NCBI RefSeq assembly: GCF_001748245.1
Contig: NZ_BDFO01000001.1
Location: 5,559,778-5,623,777 of the forward strand
Reading direction: 5' to 3'
Origin: Oligoflexus tunisiensis
GTDB lineage: Bacteria; Bdellovibrionota_B; Oligoflexia; Oligoflexales; Oligoflexaceae
DNA length: 64,000 nucleotides
The position numbers and the translations under genes were made by a program. Positions 35,109 to 44,047 of this stretch are shown here, piece by piece; the stretch's first letter is position 1, and each line of letters begins with the position of its first letter. The notes under the pieces were generated by a model that saw nothing but the letters and a program-made list of their open reading frames with translations, ran no database searches and had not been told where the DNA came from.

Positions 35109-36908
35109 TTATGGAGCTGCCTTGGTGATTTCGCAGTTCACATAGCTCAGGCGTGAGTTTCGGACCACTTCCGTTCCATCGGCGGTCGCTTTCAAAGAAC
35201 AGTCATGGATCTGGCCGATGATGCCGTTGTAATCGAAACCGGAGGAAAGGTTATCCATCGGTTCGGAGCCTTTCTTGAAGCCATAGATGAAGTCGGGCAC
35301 CTGGCTGGAAGGCTGGGGTTTACTGAAGGTTCCCCACTCCCCACCGATCAACCGGCCACTCGCATCAAACTCAAGGAAGTACTCAAGCTCCGACGGACCG
35401 GTTGCATAGCGCAGGTCATATTCGGGGGTGTAATCCATCATGGGACCGCGGGGTTCATAAGACCACTGGAGATCCACCTTGACTTCAACCACAGTGGCCG
35501 CACCTGGAGCCAAACGCTTCATGAGGCCGGGATACTCTTTGATAAGGGCTGCAACGCTCTTGCCAGGCTTGACGTTCACCTGGGCCGCATGCACCGGCTG
35601 ATTCCAGACCTGACCGCTTTGGGTCCGGTCGATCACGAAGCCGACCTGATCTTCCTTCAAGGCTTTGATCAAAGTCGTATGGAGGGCCGCAGGATTTACG
35701 TCACCGCAGCCATTGATTTCCACGGAAGCCAGTGTGTCAGGACGTGGGGCATTCTGATCGGCAACAAAGGTCTTGATTTGCGCCAGGCGATCCGCATGGA
35801 AGTTCATCTGTCCCCAACGTCCGGTTTCCTTATCCAGGTAATTCAGTTCGAAAAGATAAGAGGACTTGGCACTGTTATCATGCAGACGAATCGTATAGAG
35901 CCTAAAGTAGGCGTTGCCGCTAAAGATTCCATAAATCCAGCTGGTGTTCATCCAGGGCAACGACAATTCCTCGACCAGCGAGAAATTGATTTCTGCGGCG
36001 TCAGCCGTCTTTTTCAAACTGCCATAGATATTGCGACCTGAGGCATCCACGGGACCACGACTCGATTCATCGCCCACATCGAGGTTGCAGCGGCGGCCGA
36101 TAAAGTACTGATCCTTGCGCGGGGAATAGTTGGCCCAGGCGTAAGTCAAGAGACCCCGGATATCCCCTTCGGTCATCAGGATTTCCTTGTCATCCATCTT
36201 GATTTTAACCGCGTGTTTGGGGGCTTCTGCGAACAGAGCCGCAGGGGCCCAGCCGTGGCACAGACCTTCCCAACCCCATTCATCACCGGTTCCGGCCTGA
36301 TTCAAATACTTATAGGATGGCGACGCTGTGCGATTGGTCCAGGTCGTCCAGCCATCGCGTGAAAGCGGAAGAACGGATTGAAGAGCCGTGCTGTTCTTTC
36401 TGAGAGCCTGATTCATCTGGCCAATAGCCGTCCGCTTCGGGGCGAGCTCTTCGGTCGCCGCGATTTCGGTTTCCCTGGCAGCCAGCTCGGTCCGCAGGGA
36501 CGCGAGGGTTTCCGCCTTCAATTCCTTGTTGTGACGCCAGCGATAGATTAAGTCGTACTTTTCAGCAGGCGAAAGATAAACGCTGGGCTTTTCCTTGCCT
36601 GATTCTTCCAGATGAGTATCAAGGAAATCCACGAGGCCGATTTCAGACGTCGGGCTGCTCGTCAGCTGAGCCCAGCGATAGGAAAGACCTTTGTTAACGC
36701 TTGGCCAGTAGGTATCAGTCCAGGGCGTCCGTTCGGTGGAAGCCTCAAAACTGTTCTTGAGCGTTTCGTAATCCAGGGCCCCGGTATACCCGCTTTTGTT
36801 GACCTGGTTTTCATCATCAAAAGCCTGGTCGAGCGTCGAATCCTGGGAGCGCGGACCGCAGCCAACACTGATCGCCAGAAGGGTGAAGATGCTGATCGCT
36901 GTTTTCAT
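35109..36908 (-). CDS. Transglutaminase-elicitor-like lipoprotein
   Basis: A 599-residue lipoprotein (lipobox AISVGC). It has landmarks of the TGase_elicitor family (Phytophthora GP42 and bacterial relatives): WTDTYWPSVNKGLSYRW near 60, SPAEKYDLIY near 105, GLCHGWAPAALF with the likely catalytic Cys near 216, EGDIRGLLTYAW near 245 and VWNQPVHAAQV near 430. Family members are calcium-dependent transglutaminases that cross-link Gln and Lys side chains. His and Asp partners probably lie in the 400s. This would be an exported enzyme acting on surface or neighbour-cell proteins. It follows the coiled-coil lipoprotein by 29 bp and ends at the terminator at 35053-35095. The assignment rests on remembered motifs. 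Confidence 0.82.
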   Translation of the reverse strand: MKTAISIFTLLAISVGCGPRSQDSTLDQAFDDENQVNKSGYTGALDYETLKNSFEASTERTPWTDTYWPSVNKGLSYRWAQLTSSPTSEIGLVDFLDTHLEESGKEKPSVYLSPAEKYDLIYRWRHNKELKAETLASLRTELAARETEIAATEELAPKRTAIGQMNQALRKNSTALQSVLPLSRDGWTTWTNRTASPSYKYLNQAGTGDEWGWEGLCHGWAPAALFAEAPKHAVKIKMDDKEILMTEGDIRGLLTYAWANYSPRKDQYFIGRRCNLDVGDESSRGPVDASGRNIYGSLKKTADAAEINFSLVEELSLPWMNTSWIYGIFSGNAYFRLYTIRLHDNSAKSSYLFELNYLDKETGRWGQMNFHADRLAQIKTFVADQNAPRPDTLASVEINGCGDVNPAALHTTLIKALKEDQVGFVIDRTQSGQVWNQPVHAAQVNVKPGKSVAALIKEYPGLMKRLAPGAATVVEVKVDLQWSYEPRGPMMDYTPEYDLRYATGPSELEYFLEFDASGRLIGGEWGTFSKPQPSSQVPDFIYGFKKGSEPMDNLSSGFDYNGIIGQIHDCSLKATADGTEVVRNSRLSYVNCEITKAAP

Positions 36909-36937
36909 GGGTTGTTATCCTTTAATGTCCTGTTCAA

Positions 36938-38536
36938 TTAGTTGGAAGACGTGAAAACCCCGTTTGCATCGAAGCAGCCCAGGCGGATATTCGCGCCTTG
37001 CCCTTCCAGGGCTCCAACGAAAGCGGTCGCAGCTTTGAGCAGGTCGCTTGCGTCAGGCTGATTCGCGAGAACAGTAAGGGTCGCATAATCGTAGGTATTG
37101 TTGACAAAATTCAAGGCTGCATTGGTGAAGCCTTTGAAACTTTGTGCGTTCGCCACGACCATGTTTCTGGAAACCAGGCTGCCACCTCCCCGGCCAAAGT
37201 CCTGACGGGTCATTTCAAAAACCAGGCGGTTGCCGGTCTTCAGAAGCGAGCTGGATGGATCCTGACAGGTGCTGCTCGAGGCTGAACCGTCGATGACAAA
37301 ACCATAACTTCCATTGTAGTCGATAGAGTTTTGTACCGGCACACCCTGGGCACTGAAGCGATCCAGGGAATGTTTCTGGATTTGAACCTGACCATCACTG
37401 CAGGCGATGGCTTGAGCAAAGCCGCCATCGGTCGCAACGTGAACAAACTCGTAGCAGAAGTTATTGTTAATGGCAGATATTTCAGTTTCATTGAGCCAAA
37501 GGCCACGGATGTCCGCCAATGTTTTTTGAAGAATGCTGGCCACGCGACCTTCCAGAACCGTAATGCGAGCCTTGGCGGCCTGCAGTTCCTGAACCGCGGC
37601 CTGCGCTGCGCCTTCCGCCTGGGTGATCGCAGCCTTAAGAGCGTCGCGCTCTTCTTTCAACTTGTTGATTTCGGCTCTGGCACTTTCAAGGTCCGGGTTG
37701 CTGGAAAGGGCTTCCAGCTTCGCAGTCAGGTCAGCGATCTCGCTTTCCTTGTCCTTAACAATTTTGTCCTTGGCCGCGAGCTGGGCTTCGAGTTCGGCCT
37801 GGGCGGCTGCTGCGGCTTCGTTGGCCTGAGCCAGGGCGGTCGTCAGCTGCTCATTCAAGGCATCACGTTCCGTCTTCAGTTTATTGATTTCAGCCTGGGC
37901 CTTTTCGAGTTGTTTGAGGACGTCAGGGTCGTTCCCAAGGGCGGCCAAAGTCGCGTTCAAAGTTTCAATTTCCTTCGCCTTGTCGGCGATGACAGCGTCC
38001 TTGTCGGCCAGCTGCTTATCCAGCTCAGCCTTGGCAGCCTGAACGTCGGCCAGAGCCTGATCAAGAGAAGCCTTGAGCTGATTGCGTTCATTCGTCAGAG
38101 CCTTGGCCTGCTCTTCAGCAGCGGCCAGTTTGGTTTTCAGTTCAGCAGCTTCCGCACTGCCGGCGGTCGTGCTGGAACGTAGATCGGCGATCTGCGCTTC
38201 CTTTTCCGCAATCATGGCTTCTTTGGCTTTGAGTTGGGTATTGAGGTCAGAGGCCACCTTTTGTTTGGCCGTCAGGTCAGCTTCGAGTTTTGTTTTGGCT
38301 TGTTCGGCCGCGGCTTTGTCTTCCTGAGCCTTGCTCAGATCCTGGCGCGCTTTTTCAAGTTCCGTGACAGCGGCATCACGCTCGGCCTGGGTTTGATCTT
38401 GGGTGATGGTCAGTTCATTATTTTGCCGGCGCAATTCATTGTTCTTGCGCTTCAGCTTTTTTTCGTCCGGTGTATCGCCACAGCCTTGCAGGATGCTGAT
38501 GAAAAGACTCACAGACAAAAGGTGTTTGTAGGACAT
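36938..38536 (-). CDS. Long coiled-coil lipoprotein
   Basis: A 532-residue lipoprotein (lipobox ISILQGC) with GGAGAG before the ATG. Residues about 30-340 are an almost unbroken coiled coil with many Ala, Glu, Lys and Gln, built from related segments (for example DKDAVIADKAKEIETLNATLAAL, KDKIVKDKESEIADLTAKLEAL). A globular domain of about 190 residues follows, with three Cys (NFCYEFVH, IACSDGQV, SSTCQDPS) and strand-like pattern. A rod about 45 nm long could reach through the periplasm from a lipid anchor. It is the first gene of a two-gene operon with the transglutaminase-like lipoprotein, which could use it as substrate, scaffold or partner (inference). Confidence 0.85.
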   Translation of the reverse strand: MSYKHLLSVSLFISILQGCGDTPDEKKLKRKNNELRRQNNELTITQDQTQAERDAAVTELEKARQDLSKAQEDKAAAEQAKTKLEADLTAKQKVASDLNTQLKAKEAMIAEKEAQIADLRSSTTAGSAEAAELKTKLAAAEEQAKALTNERNQLKASLDQALADVQAAKAELDKQLADKDAVIADKAKEIETLNATLAALGNDPDVLKQLEKAQAEINKLKTERDALNEQLTTALAQANEAAAAAQAELEAQLAAKDKIVKDKESEIADLTAKLEALSSNPDLESARAEINKLKEERDALKAAITQAEGAAQAAVQELQAAKARITVLEGRVASILQKTLADIRGLWLNETEISAINNNFCYEFVHVATDGGFAQAIACSDGQVQIQKHSLDRFSAQGVPVQNSIDYNGSYGFVIDGSASSSTCQDPSSSLLKTGNRLVFEMTRQDFGRGGGSLVSRNMVVANAQSFKGFTNAALNFVNNTYDYATLTVLANQPDASDLLKAATAFVGALEGQGANIRLGCFDANGVFTSSN

Positions 38537-38984
38537 GGTGTAACTCTCCTGGTCATTTGAAATATCTTTGAAATGAAGTGAAAAAGACTCACAGTTCGAA
38601 CGCTGGACACCGAACGCAGTCTGGACGTTTCATGCAGCTAAATATTGCAGACAGACGTAGTGGTCGCAGAAAGTGTCATAATGGCGTTCTCGAAGGGCCT
38701 CTATAAGCTAATGGCAGGGAAAATGACGAACCCGCTTTGCGGGTCTCCATGAACTGGCGTGGCGACCCAATCGTCTCGGGCGCATGAGGCACACAGCTGT
38801 TTCAACTTGCTAATCCGAAGGCCATCAATAAAATCCTGCTACTCTTCCTGAATCAGCCCCCAAAGCTGGCTTCGAGAGGCAGGGGAACATGTCCGAAGGG
38901 CCGGCGCGCTCTGAATTTGCGACACCTGGTGCAAATGACGAGCGTTACCACTGTCTGGAAGTCCACAGAACGAAGGTGAAAGTT
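38537..38984. other. Intergenic region before aspartokinase, 448 bp
   Basis: This gap lies between divergent genes. A small hairpin ACCCGC-TTT-GCGGGT is at 38730-38744. I looked for a lysine riboswitch upstream of the aspartokinase and saw none of its conserved core. A 32-codon in-frame extension from an ATG at 38889 exists, but it does not resemble aspartokinase N-termini. Nothing else is evident. Confidence 0.5.
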
Positions 38985-40307
38985 ATGTCGCGCATAGTTT
39001 GTAAGTTTGGTGGAACCAGCCTCGCCGATGCCCTCCAGTTTAAAAAGGTCCGGGCCATCGTGGAAGCTGACCAGCGACGCACGATCGTGGTGCCTTCGGC
39101 GCCCGGCAAACGTATGGCGAGTGATGCCAAGCTTACCGATTTGCTCTACCTCTGCCAGCAGAGCGCTTCCGTGGGGAGCGACTTCACTCCGGTATTTGCA
39201 CGGGTGAGTGAACGCTTCCTGGAAATCGAGCAGGCTCTGGGCTTGAAGGCCGGCATGGCAGATCACCTCGACCAGCTGCACAAGACCATCATCCGCGGCG
39301 TGAGCAAGGACCACATCGCCTCGCGAGGTGAATATCTGAATGGCCTGCTTATGGCGGCTTACCTGGGTGCGGAATTCATCGACCCGCAGGAGTGCATTCT
39401 GCTGAACGCCAACGGCGGCGTCCATCCGGATACGTACCGCATGCTCGGCGAACGCCTGGCGAACACGAACAAGCGTTATGTCATTCCCGGTTTTTATGGG
39501 CGCGATGCCAATGGGCATATCAAGACATTCTCCCGGGGCGGCTCGGATATTTCGGGAGCGATCGTCGCGCGAGCCGCGCAAGCTGAACTTTATGAGAACT
39601 GGACGGATGTGTCCGGACTCCTGATGGCGGATCCTCGCGTCGTCGCCAACGCCAAGCCGATGGAGGAAGCCACTTACGCGGAAATTCGCGAGCTTTCTTA
39701 TATGGGCGCGACGGTGCTGCATGATGAGGCCATCTCTCCGGTTCGCGAAGTCGGCATTCCCATTGCCATCAAAAATACCAATGCTCCGGATCATCCGGGC
39801 ACGCGTATCGTCAACAAACTCAGCCCCGAGATCGACAAGTCCACGGAGATTGCAGGCATTGCCGGCAAGAAAAACTTCGTGATGATCAATATAGAAAAGA
39901 ACCTGATGAACAAGGAGGTGGGCTTTGCCTTCCGCCTGTTCGGAGTCTTGGAGCGCCACGGTGTGAGCTTCGAGCATTGCCCCTCGGCTATCGACAGCAT
40001 GAGTGTCATCGTCGAAGCCTCGCAATTGGAAGGCAAGACCGAAGTTGTCCTCGAGGAAATCCGCAACACCTTGAACCCCGATCGGTTGGAACTCGAACCC
40101 CAAATCGCGTTGATTGCTGTGGTCGGGGAAGGCATGGCCAAGACGATCGGTATTGCCGCCAAAGTCTTCGTGGCTCTGCGTGAAGCGCAAGTGAATGTAC
40201 GCCTGATCAATCAGGGGGCCAGCGAACTCAATATCATTGTGGGTGTGATGCCGGAGGATTACGAGACAGCCCTGCGGGCTCTTTATGGGGTTTTTGTTAA
40301 CGACTGA
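38985..40307 (+). CDS. lysC: Aspartate kinase
   Basis: Aspartokinase makes aspartyl-phosphate for lysine, threonine, methionine and diaminopimelate. The 440-residue product starts at 38985 (GAAGGTGA upstream), which puts the family signature VCKFGGTSLAD at residues 5-15. SRGGSDISGAIVARAAQAELYENWTDVSGLLMADPRVV marks the catalytic core near 180-220. The C-terminal about 140 residues form two ACT domains (NIEKNLMNKEVGFAFRLF; ALIAVVGEGMAKTIGIAAKVFVALREA), the site of feedback control by lysine or threonine. The layout is that of a monofunctional enzyme. It stands alone between unrelated genes. Confidence 0.96.
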   Translation: MSRIVCKFGGTSLADALQFKKVRAIVEADQRRTIVVPSAPGKRMASDAKLTDLLYLCQQSASVGSDFTPVFARVSERFLEIEQALGLKAGMADHLDQLHKTIIRGVSKDHIASRGEYLNGLLMAAYLGAEFIDPQECILLNANGGVHPDTYRMLGERLANTNKRYVIPGFYGRDANGHIKTFSRGGSDISGAIVARAAQAELYENWTDVSGLLMADPRVVANAKPMEEATYAEIRELSYMGATVLHDEAISPVREVGIPIAIKNTNAPDHPGTRIVNKLSPEIDKSTEIAGIAGKKNFVMINIEKNLMNKEVGFAFRLFGVLERHGVSFEHCPSAIDSMSVIVEASQLEGKTEVVLEEIRNTLNPDRLELEPQIALIAVVGEGMAKTIGIAAKVFVALREAQVNVRLINQGASELNIIVGVMPEDYETALRALYGVFVND

Positions 40308-40362
40308 CCGTCCAACGGGCCGTCGAAGGCGGTTCCCGCCGCACTTTGCTTCCGTTTTATCT

Positions 40363-40391
40363 TTGAAATTGATTATCAACTTCGTTATCAT
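40363..40391 (+). promoter_or_regulatory. Sigma-70-like promoter with Fur-box-like site
   Basis: TTGAAA (40363-40368) and TATCAT (40386-40391) are spaced by exactly 17 bp, 30 bp before the ATG at 40421. TGAAATTGATTATCA (40364-40378) overlaps the -35 and spacer and matches the 7-1-7 Fur consensus TGATAAT-N-ATTATCA at 12 of 14 positions. A repressor here would block RNA polymerase. Confidence 0.6.
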
Positions 40392-40420
40392 AGCCCTCTC
40401 AACATCTGAGGAGAGGGAAA

Positions 40421-41788
40421 ATGATTAAAAATCTTGGTGCTTTGAGTTGGGTTCTGGCCGCGGGCGTTTTGGCTGGCTGCGGTGATGATGATTCTGATGA
40501 CAACAATTCCACGACCGTGGTCACCCTGGGCGAGCCCACTCAAAAAGTGCTCGCGGTATCGGCGACCGGTCATGATCGTTTCTTCTCTGTCGCGTTCGAC
40601 AGTGCCGGCAACTACTACGCGGCTGGCTCGGTGGCGGATAGCACGGAAAGTACAGCGGATTCCAAAATGCTTGTCGCCAAATTCAAGTCTGACGGTGAGT
40701 TGGATACCAGCTTTGGCACGGACGGCTATGCGATTCACAATGCCATCGTCGGAACCACAGGTGAAGTGGCAAGGTCCATCGTTGTCCAATCCTCGGGGAA
40801 AATTGTCATCGCTGGCACCATCGAGCATGCCGGAGCGAGCGATACGCGGGATCGCGACATTGGTCTTTTGCGTCTCAATACCGACGGCAGCCTGGATAGC
40901 ACCTTTGGCACCGACGGCCTGGTTACCTTGAATCTGAGTGAAGGTGAAGTGAGCGGCACAAGCTTTGTCGCTGATAACATTGGCGGCATGACGACGGACA
41001 GCAGCGGCCGTCTTCTGATCCATGGTTCCGCAAAACGTGACGGCGGTACCGATACTGATTTTGTCCTCACCCGCCTCAGCGCCGACGGCGTCGTGGATGA
41101 GACGTTTGGAACCGCCGGTCGAACCACCCTGGATATTCGCAATCTCAGCGCTTCGCCCAAGCCCGCCATCGTTCTCTCCAGCGGCCAAATCCTGGGAACA
41201 GGCTACATGCGCGACGGCAGCGTCGTGGTTCCCGTCATTTACCGCACTGATGCCAATGGCGTTCTGGACACGACCTATGGCGAGAACGGCATTTTTAGCC
41301 AGGCTGTTCTTGAGGCGACAACCGAAGTGTACTCCGCTGTGGTCCAGGGTGATTCCATTGTCACGGTGGGCTATGGTCGTAACTCAGCCGAGGAAAACCT
41401 GGACTTTCTGTCCCTTCGCATCACGTCTGCGGGCGCCCTCGACACCACTTATGGCTCGAACGGTTATACCCGTGTTGATGCCGCTGGCTTCAATGACAAC
41501 GGTCGTAACATGACCCAGCTCCCTGATGGGCGCATCGCGCTCGTCGGCGGCGGTCGGACGACGGCCGAGACAGCGGACGGAATGGTTGCCATTCTGAATG
41601 CTGATGGTCAGGCCGATACCACCTTCGCGGAAAAAGGCGCGCGCCTTTTCGATTTCGGCGGGACGGCAGACTTTCTTTGGGGCGCAGCCGTATCACCGGC
41701 TGGTGACAAGGCTGTCATCGTGGGTCTCAAAGGGGCCGGCGCCGATGGCAACGATGATGTAGCTGTCGTGACCATTCCGCTTCAGTAA
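40421..41788 (+). CDS. Delta-60-repeat lipoprotein
   Basis: A 455-residue lipoprotein (lipobox GVLAGC followed by an Asp-rich stretch) with GAGGAGAGGG before the ATG. Six delta-60 repeats are visible, each with a form of DGxLDxxFGxxG: GELDTSFGTDG, GSLDSTFGTDG, GVVDETFGTAG, GVLDTTYGENG, GALDTTYGSNG and GQADTTFAEKG, at intervals of roughly 55-70 residues. These repeats probably fold as a beta-propeller. The acidic N-terminus and repeat Asp residues could bind cations. The Fur-like site in its promoter suggests iron-controlled expression. Its 3' end overlaps the convergent oxygenase gene by 7 bp. The exact role is unknown. Confidence 0.9.
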   Translation: MIKNLGALSWVLAAGVLAGCGDDDSDDNNSTTVVTLGEPTQKVLAVSATGHDRFFSVAFDSAGNYYAAGSVADSTESTADSKMLVAKFKSDGELDTSFGTDGYAIHNAIVGTTGEVARSIVVQSSGKIVIAGTIEHAGASDTRDRDIGLLRLNTDGSLDSTFGTDGLVTLNLSEGEVSGTSFVADNIGGMTTDSSGRLLIHGSAKRDGGTDTDFVLTRLSADGVVDETFGTAGRTTLDIRNLSASPKPAIVLSSGQILGTGYMRDGSVVVPVIYRTDANGVLDTTYGENGIFSQAVLEATTEVYSAVVQGDSIVTVGYGRNSAEENLDFLSLRITSAGALDTTYGSNGYTRVDAAGFNDNGRNMTQLPDGRIALVGGGRTTAETADGMVAILNADGQADTTFAEKGARLFDFGGTADFLWGAAVSPAGDKAVIVGLKGAGADGNDDVAVVTIPLQ

Positions 41789-42918
41789 TTTCCTCCTCCC
41801 GGGCCTGCTTCCGACCAGGAAGCACGCCCGTACATTGAAACCGCTGGCCTGGTCATCGCATGCACATCATACGAGTGTCCCAGTGCAGCCAAAATACGTC
41901 TAGGTCCTTGAACATTCATTCTTCCATGGCCCCAAAGGATGTTATCGAGGATCAGGACATCACCTTTTCTCCAGCGAAAAAGCACGGAATGCCGCCACGC
42001 GGTATGGAGCAGGGTTTGCGTTTCCTCGCGGCTTAATTCCGTTCCGTCGCCCCAAAGGGTTCTCATGAAAGCACGCGGCTTACTCTGCACGTAACCCATC
42101 ACGGCGTTGATCATAAAGAGCTTCCAGGGATTCCACCGATCCTTGAAAAGAGCCGTGTCCAGGCTGTGCGCATACCTGTTGAAGATGACAAGATTCATGC
42201 AGTCCTGCCCGCTTTGAGGATGCCGCACGAAAGCAGGCATGTGCACATCAAAGACGAGATTGCCTTTCTCATCCCACTCGCTGCGTGCCTGGAGCTTATC
42301 CAGGATCCTTTGCACTTTTACACGGTCGTCGGTTCCAAAGGTCTGGTTCAGAGTCTTCTCAACATTCGAGTAGCTGGGACGTTTGGCGGTAAAGCGGCGA
42401 TACAGAACACCGAGCCGCTGCATTTTCTCAGTCAGATCGCGCGGCAATTCCCGAGCCGTTTCCCTGGAATTGAAGATCGGCGTTTCCCCATAACGCTGCG
42501 GTTCAACTTCACAGTAAAAGGCGATGCAGGTCGGCCTCTGCGGCAGATAACACATTTCATTGTGAGGAGTGATCAGAAAATATCCTGAGGCATCGGTCGA
42601 GGTAAACGTCCTGCCGGTCACGGCGTTGCGTGGACTGACTCCCCCTTCATAACTATCGCCCAGAGGAATCTGCAGGCCGTCCAGGAGACTTTCGAAGTCC
42701 TGAGCCCCGTCCACAGGAAAGCCGCGAAGGAGCACACAGCCTGTTGTCGCCAGATGCGCGCGAAGAGCGGAACCGTGCTCAGCGGCAAAGGCCTGCGTAT
42801 CACGGCGCGACGAAGCCCAGCGAAACTTATGATTATCGAGCACAGCCGGAAGATTCTCATGGAGTGTTGCCTGGGAAAGAGGAACGGATGACCAGGGCAG
42901 GAAATTCAGCTGTGACAT
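41782..42918 (-). CDS. TauD/TfdA-family Fe(II)/2-oxoglutarate dioxygenase
   Basis: The start at 42918 has AGGAGG five bases upstream; a longer reading to 43092 overlaps the previous gene and lacks a site. The 378-residue protein has the TauD/TfdA iron motif TPHNEMCY (HxE near residues 119-121) and the distal His in LWGHGRM (near 333) followed by the 2-oxoglutarate-binding Arg in GPRRILAAL. The TauD/SyrP-like branch often hydroxylates amino acids or natural-product intermediates. It is the third gene after an SDR and a QueA-like gene, 103 bp downstream. The substrate is not predictable from sequence. Confidence 0.9.
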   Translation of the reverse strand: MSQLNFLPWSSVPLSQATLHENLPAVLDNHKFRWASSRRDTQAFAAEHGSALRAHLATTGCVLLRGFPVDGAQDFESLLDGLQIPLGDSYEGGVSPRNAVTGRTFTSTDASGYFLITPHNEMCYLPQRPTCIAFYCEVEPQRYGETPIFNSRETARELPRDLTEKMQRLGVLYRRFTAKRPSYSNVEKTLNQTFGTDDRVKVQRILDKLQARSEWDEKGNLVFDVHMPAFVRHPQSGQDCMNLVIFNRYAHSLDTALFKDRWNPWKLFMINAVMGYVQSKPRAFMRTLWGDGTELSREETQTLLHTAWRHSVLFRWRKGDVLILDNILWGHGRMNVQGPRRILAALGHSYDVHAMTRPAVSMYGRASWSEAGPGGGNY

Positions 42919-43021
42919 ACATACCTCCTGGTATCGGAATGATGAGCCCACTTGATTCACGCGGAGTGTTCCTTTTAGCAGCGGGATCAAGTGGATGTCA
43001 AACAAAGGAGGCACGGGAATT

Positions 43022-44047
43022 TCAGTCAGAAATGAGAAGGCAGAGATCGCCATACTCATGACTGCGATAGTGCTTGCGCTCGGCCTCAGCAAAGCCCGCC
43101 GCCAACATTTTTTCCGGCAGAAATGCTGTCAAAAGCTGCCGGTGACTCGTCCCGAGCTCATGCATACCCGTGATCAAACCCTGCGTGATCCGCGGTCGCA
43201 TGGATGCTCCGAGGCGGAGGGTGGTCATCCCGCGGTGCCTGGAGAAATCATCAACCTGAAATGCGGATTCCAAAGCTCGCAAGGCACTGGTGCCCAGGGC
43301 GATGACACGGCCTCCCCGGGCCTTTGTTTCCTGGACTTTCCTGAGCGTTTCCCATGGCACTTCATAAGACTCGGGCAAAGGCAGAAGCTCATCCAGACGC
43401 TCGGATCCTGTACTGGAAAGCCCCGCTCCGTGCAGAACCGTCGCCAGATGGATGCCGCGCTTTTTGAGCTGCAAAACAAGATCCCAGCTGAAGGGGAAAG
43501 CGGCGCTGGGCGGCTCGGTGGAAATGGGCGGTCCCGCGAAGAGCGTCTGCTGATCCCAGATCGCCAGCGCTTGCTTCAGATAGGAATACTGAATAGGTTG
43601 TCCATAATGGTAAAGACTCTGTTCCAGATGAGGACCTTGAAAGCGAATATGCAGCAGTCGGCCCTCTGTTACAGAGAGAATTTCTGCGGCAAGATCAGGG
43701 CCGAAAATGATCCTATCCTCCTTTTGCAGAGGGGGCGGCGGTCCACGTTCCTCCGTGGCCATCCGCCAGTCGCCTGCCCCAAAGGAAAAGGCGGCCCAGT
43801 CGCGTAAACCTTCGGCCAGAGGCCCTTGAAAGGAGGCGAGACGTATTTCAAGAGCCTCTCCTGTTCGCTCCACTCGACCGTGAAAGCTGGAGGGCAGAGT
43901 CGCCGAGCGATTCACGATAAGAAGATCGAACGGTTTAAGGATCGCAGGCAGATCTTCCACGAGTTCATGCTGAGGAGGCTGGTGCTGACCAAGAACCATG
44001 AGCCGTGTTTTGCCGAGCCGTCTTTGCGAGTGTCGTGCCGGTATCAT
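43022..44047 (-). CDS. Divergent QueA-like protein
   Basis: QueA (S-adenosylmethionine:tRNA ribosyltransferase-isomerase) moves the ribosyl part of AdoMet to preQ1 in tRNA. This 341-residue homologue keeps FDLLIVNRS, a GGRVIALGTSALRALES motif and the C-terminal LLTAFLPEK...HEYGDLCLLI region. Other QueA landmarks are changed: the usual NTRVIPARL reads NRSATLPSSF, the PTAGLHF region reads EPPSAAFPFS, and HVGAGTF reads HGAGLSS. These changes suggest altered substrate or chemistry rather than queuosine synthesis. Its ATG overlaps the stop of the SDR gene (ATGA), so the two are translationally coupled. Family membership is secure; function is not. Confidence 0.88.
   Translation of the reverse strand: MIPARHSQRRLGKTRLMVLGQHQPPQHELVEDLPAILKPFDLLIVNRSATLPSSFHGRVERTGEALEIRLASFQGPLAEGLRDWAAFSFGAGDWRMATEERGPPPPLQKEDRIIFGPDLAAEILSVTEGRLLHIRFQGPHLEQSLYHYGQPIQYSYLKQALAIWDQQTLFAGPPISTEPPSAAFPFSWDLVLQLKKRGIHLATVLHGAGLSSTGSERLDELLPLPESYEVPWETLRKVQETKARGGRVIALGTSALRALESAFQVDDFSRHRGMTTLRLGASMRPRITQGLITGMHELGTSHRQLLTAFLPEKMLAAGFAEAERKHYRSHEYGDLCLLISD

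Noticed and set aside
34903..35145. Small open frame starting at the DUF1552 stop with a hydrophobic N-terminus
   Set aside because: It reads through the strong terminator hairpin and into the convergent gene, and lacks a ribosome site.
38889..38984. 32-codon N-terminal extension of aspartokinase
   Set aside because: The family begins near VCKFGGTS; the ATG at 38985 gives the normal N-terminus and has its own ribosome site.
38853..40391. 512-codon open frame antisense to aspartokinase
   Set aside because: Aspartokinase is certain on the plus strand; the antisense frame reflects codon bias and has no domain signal.
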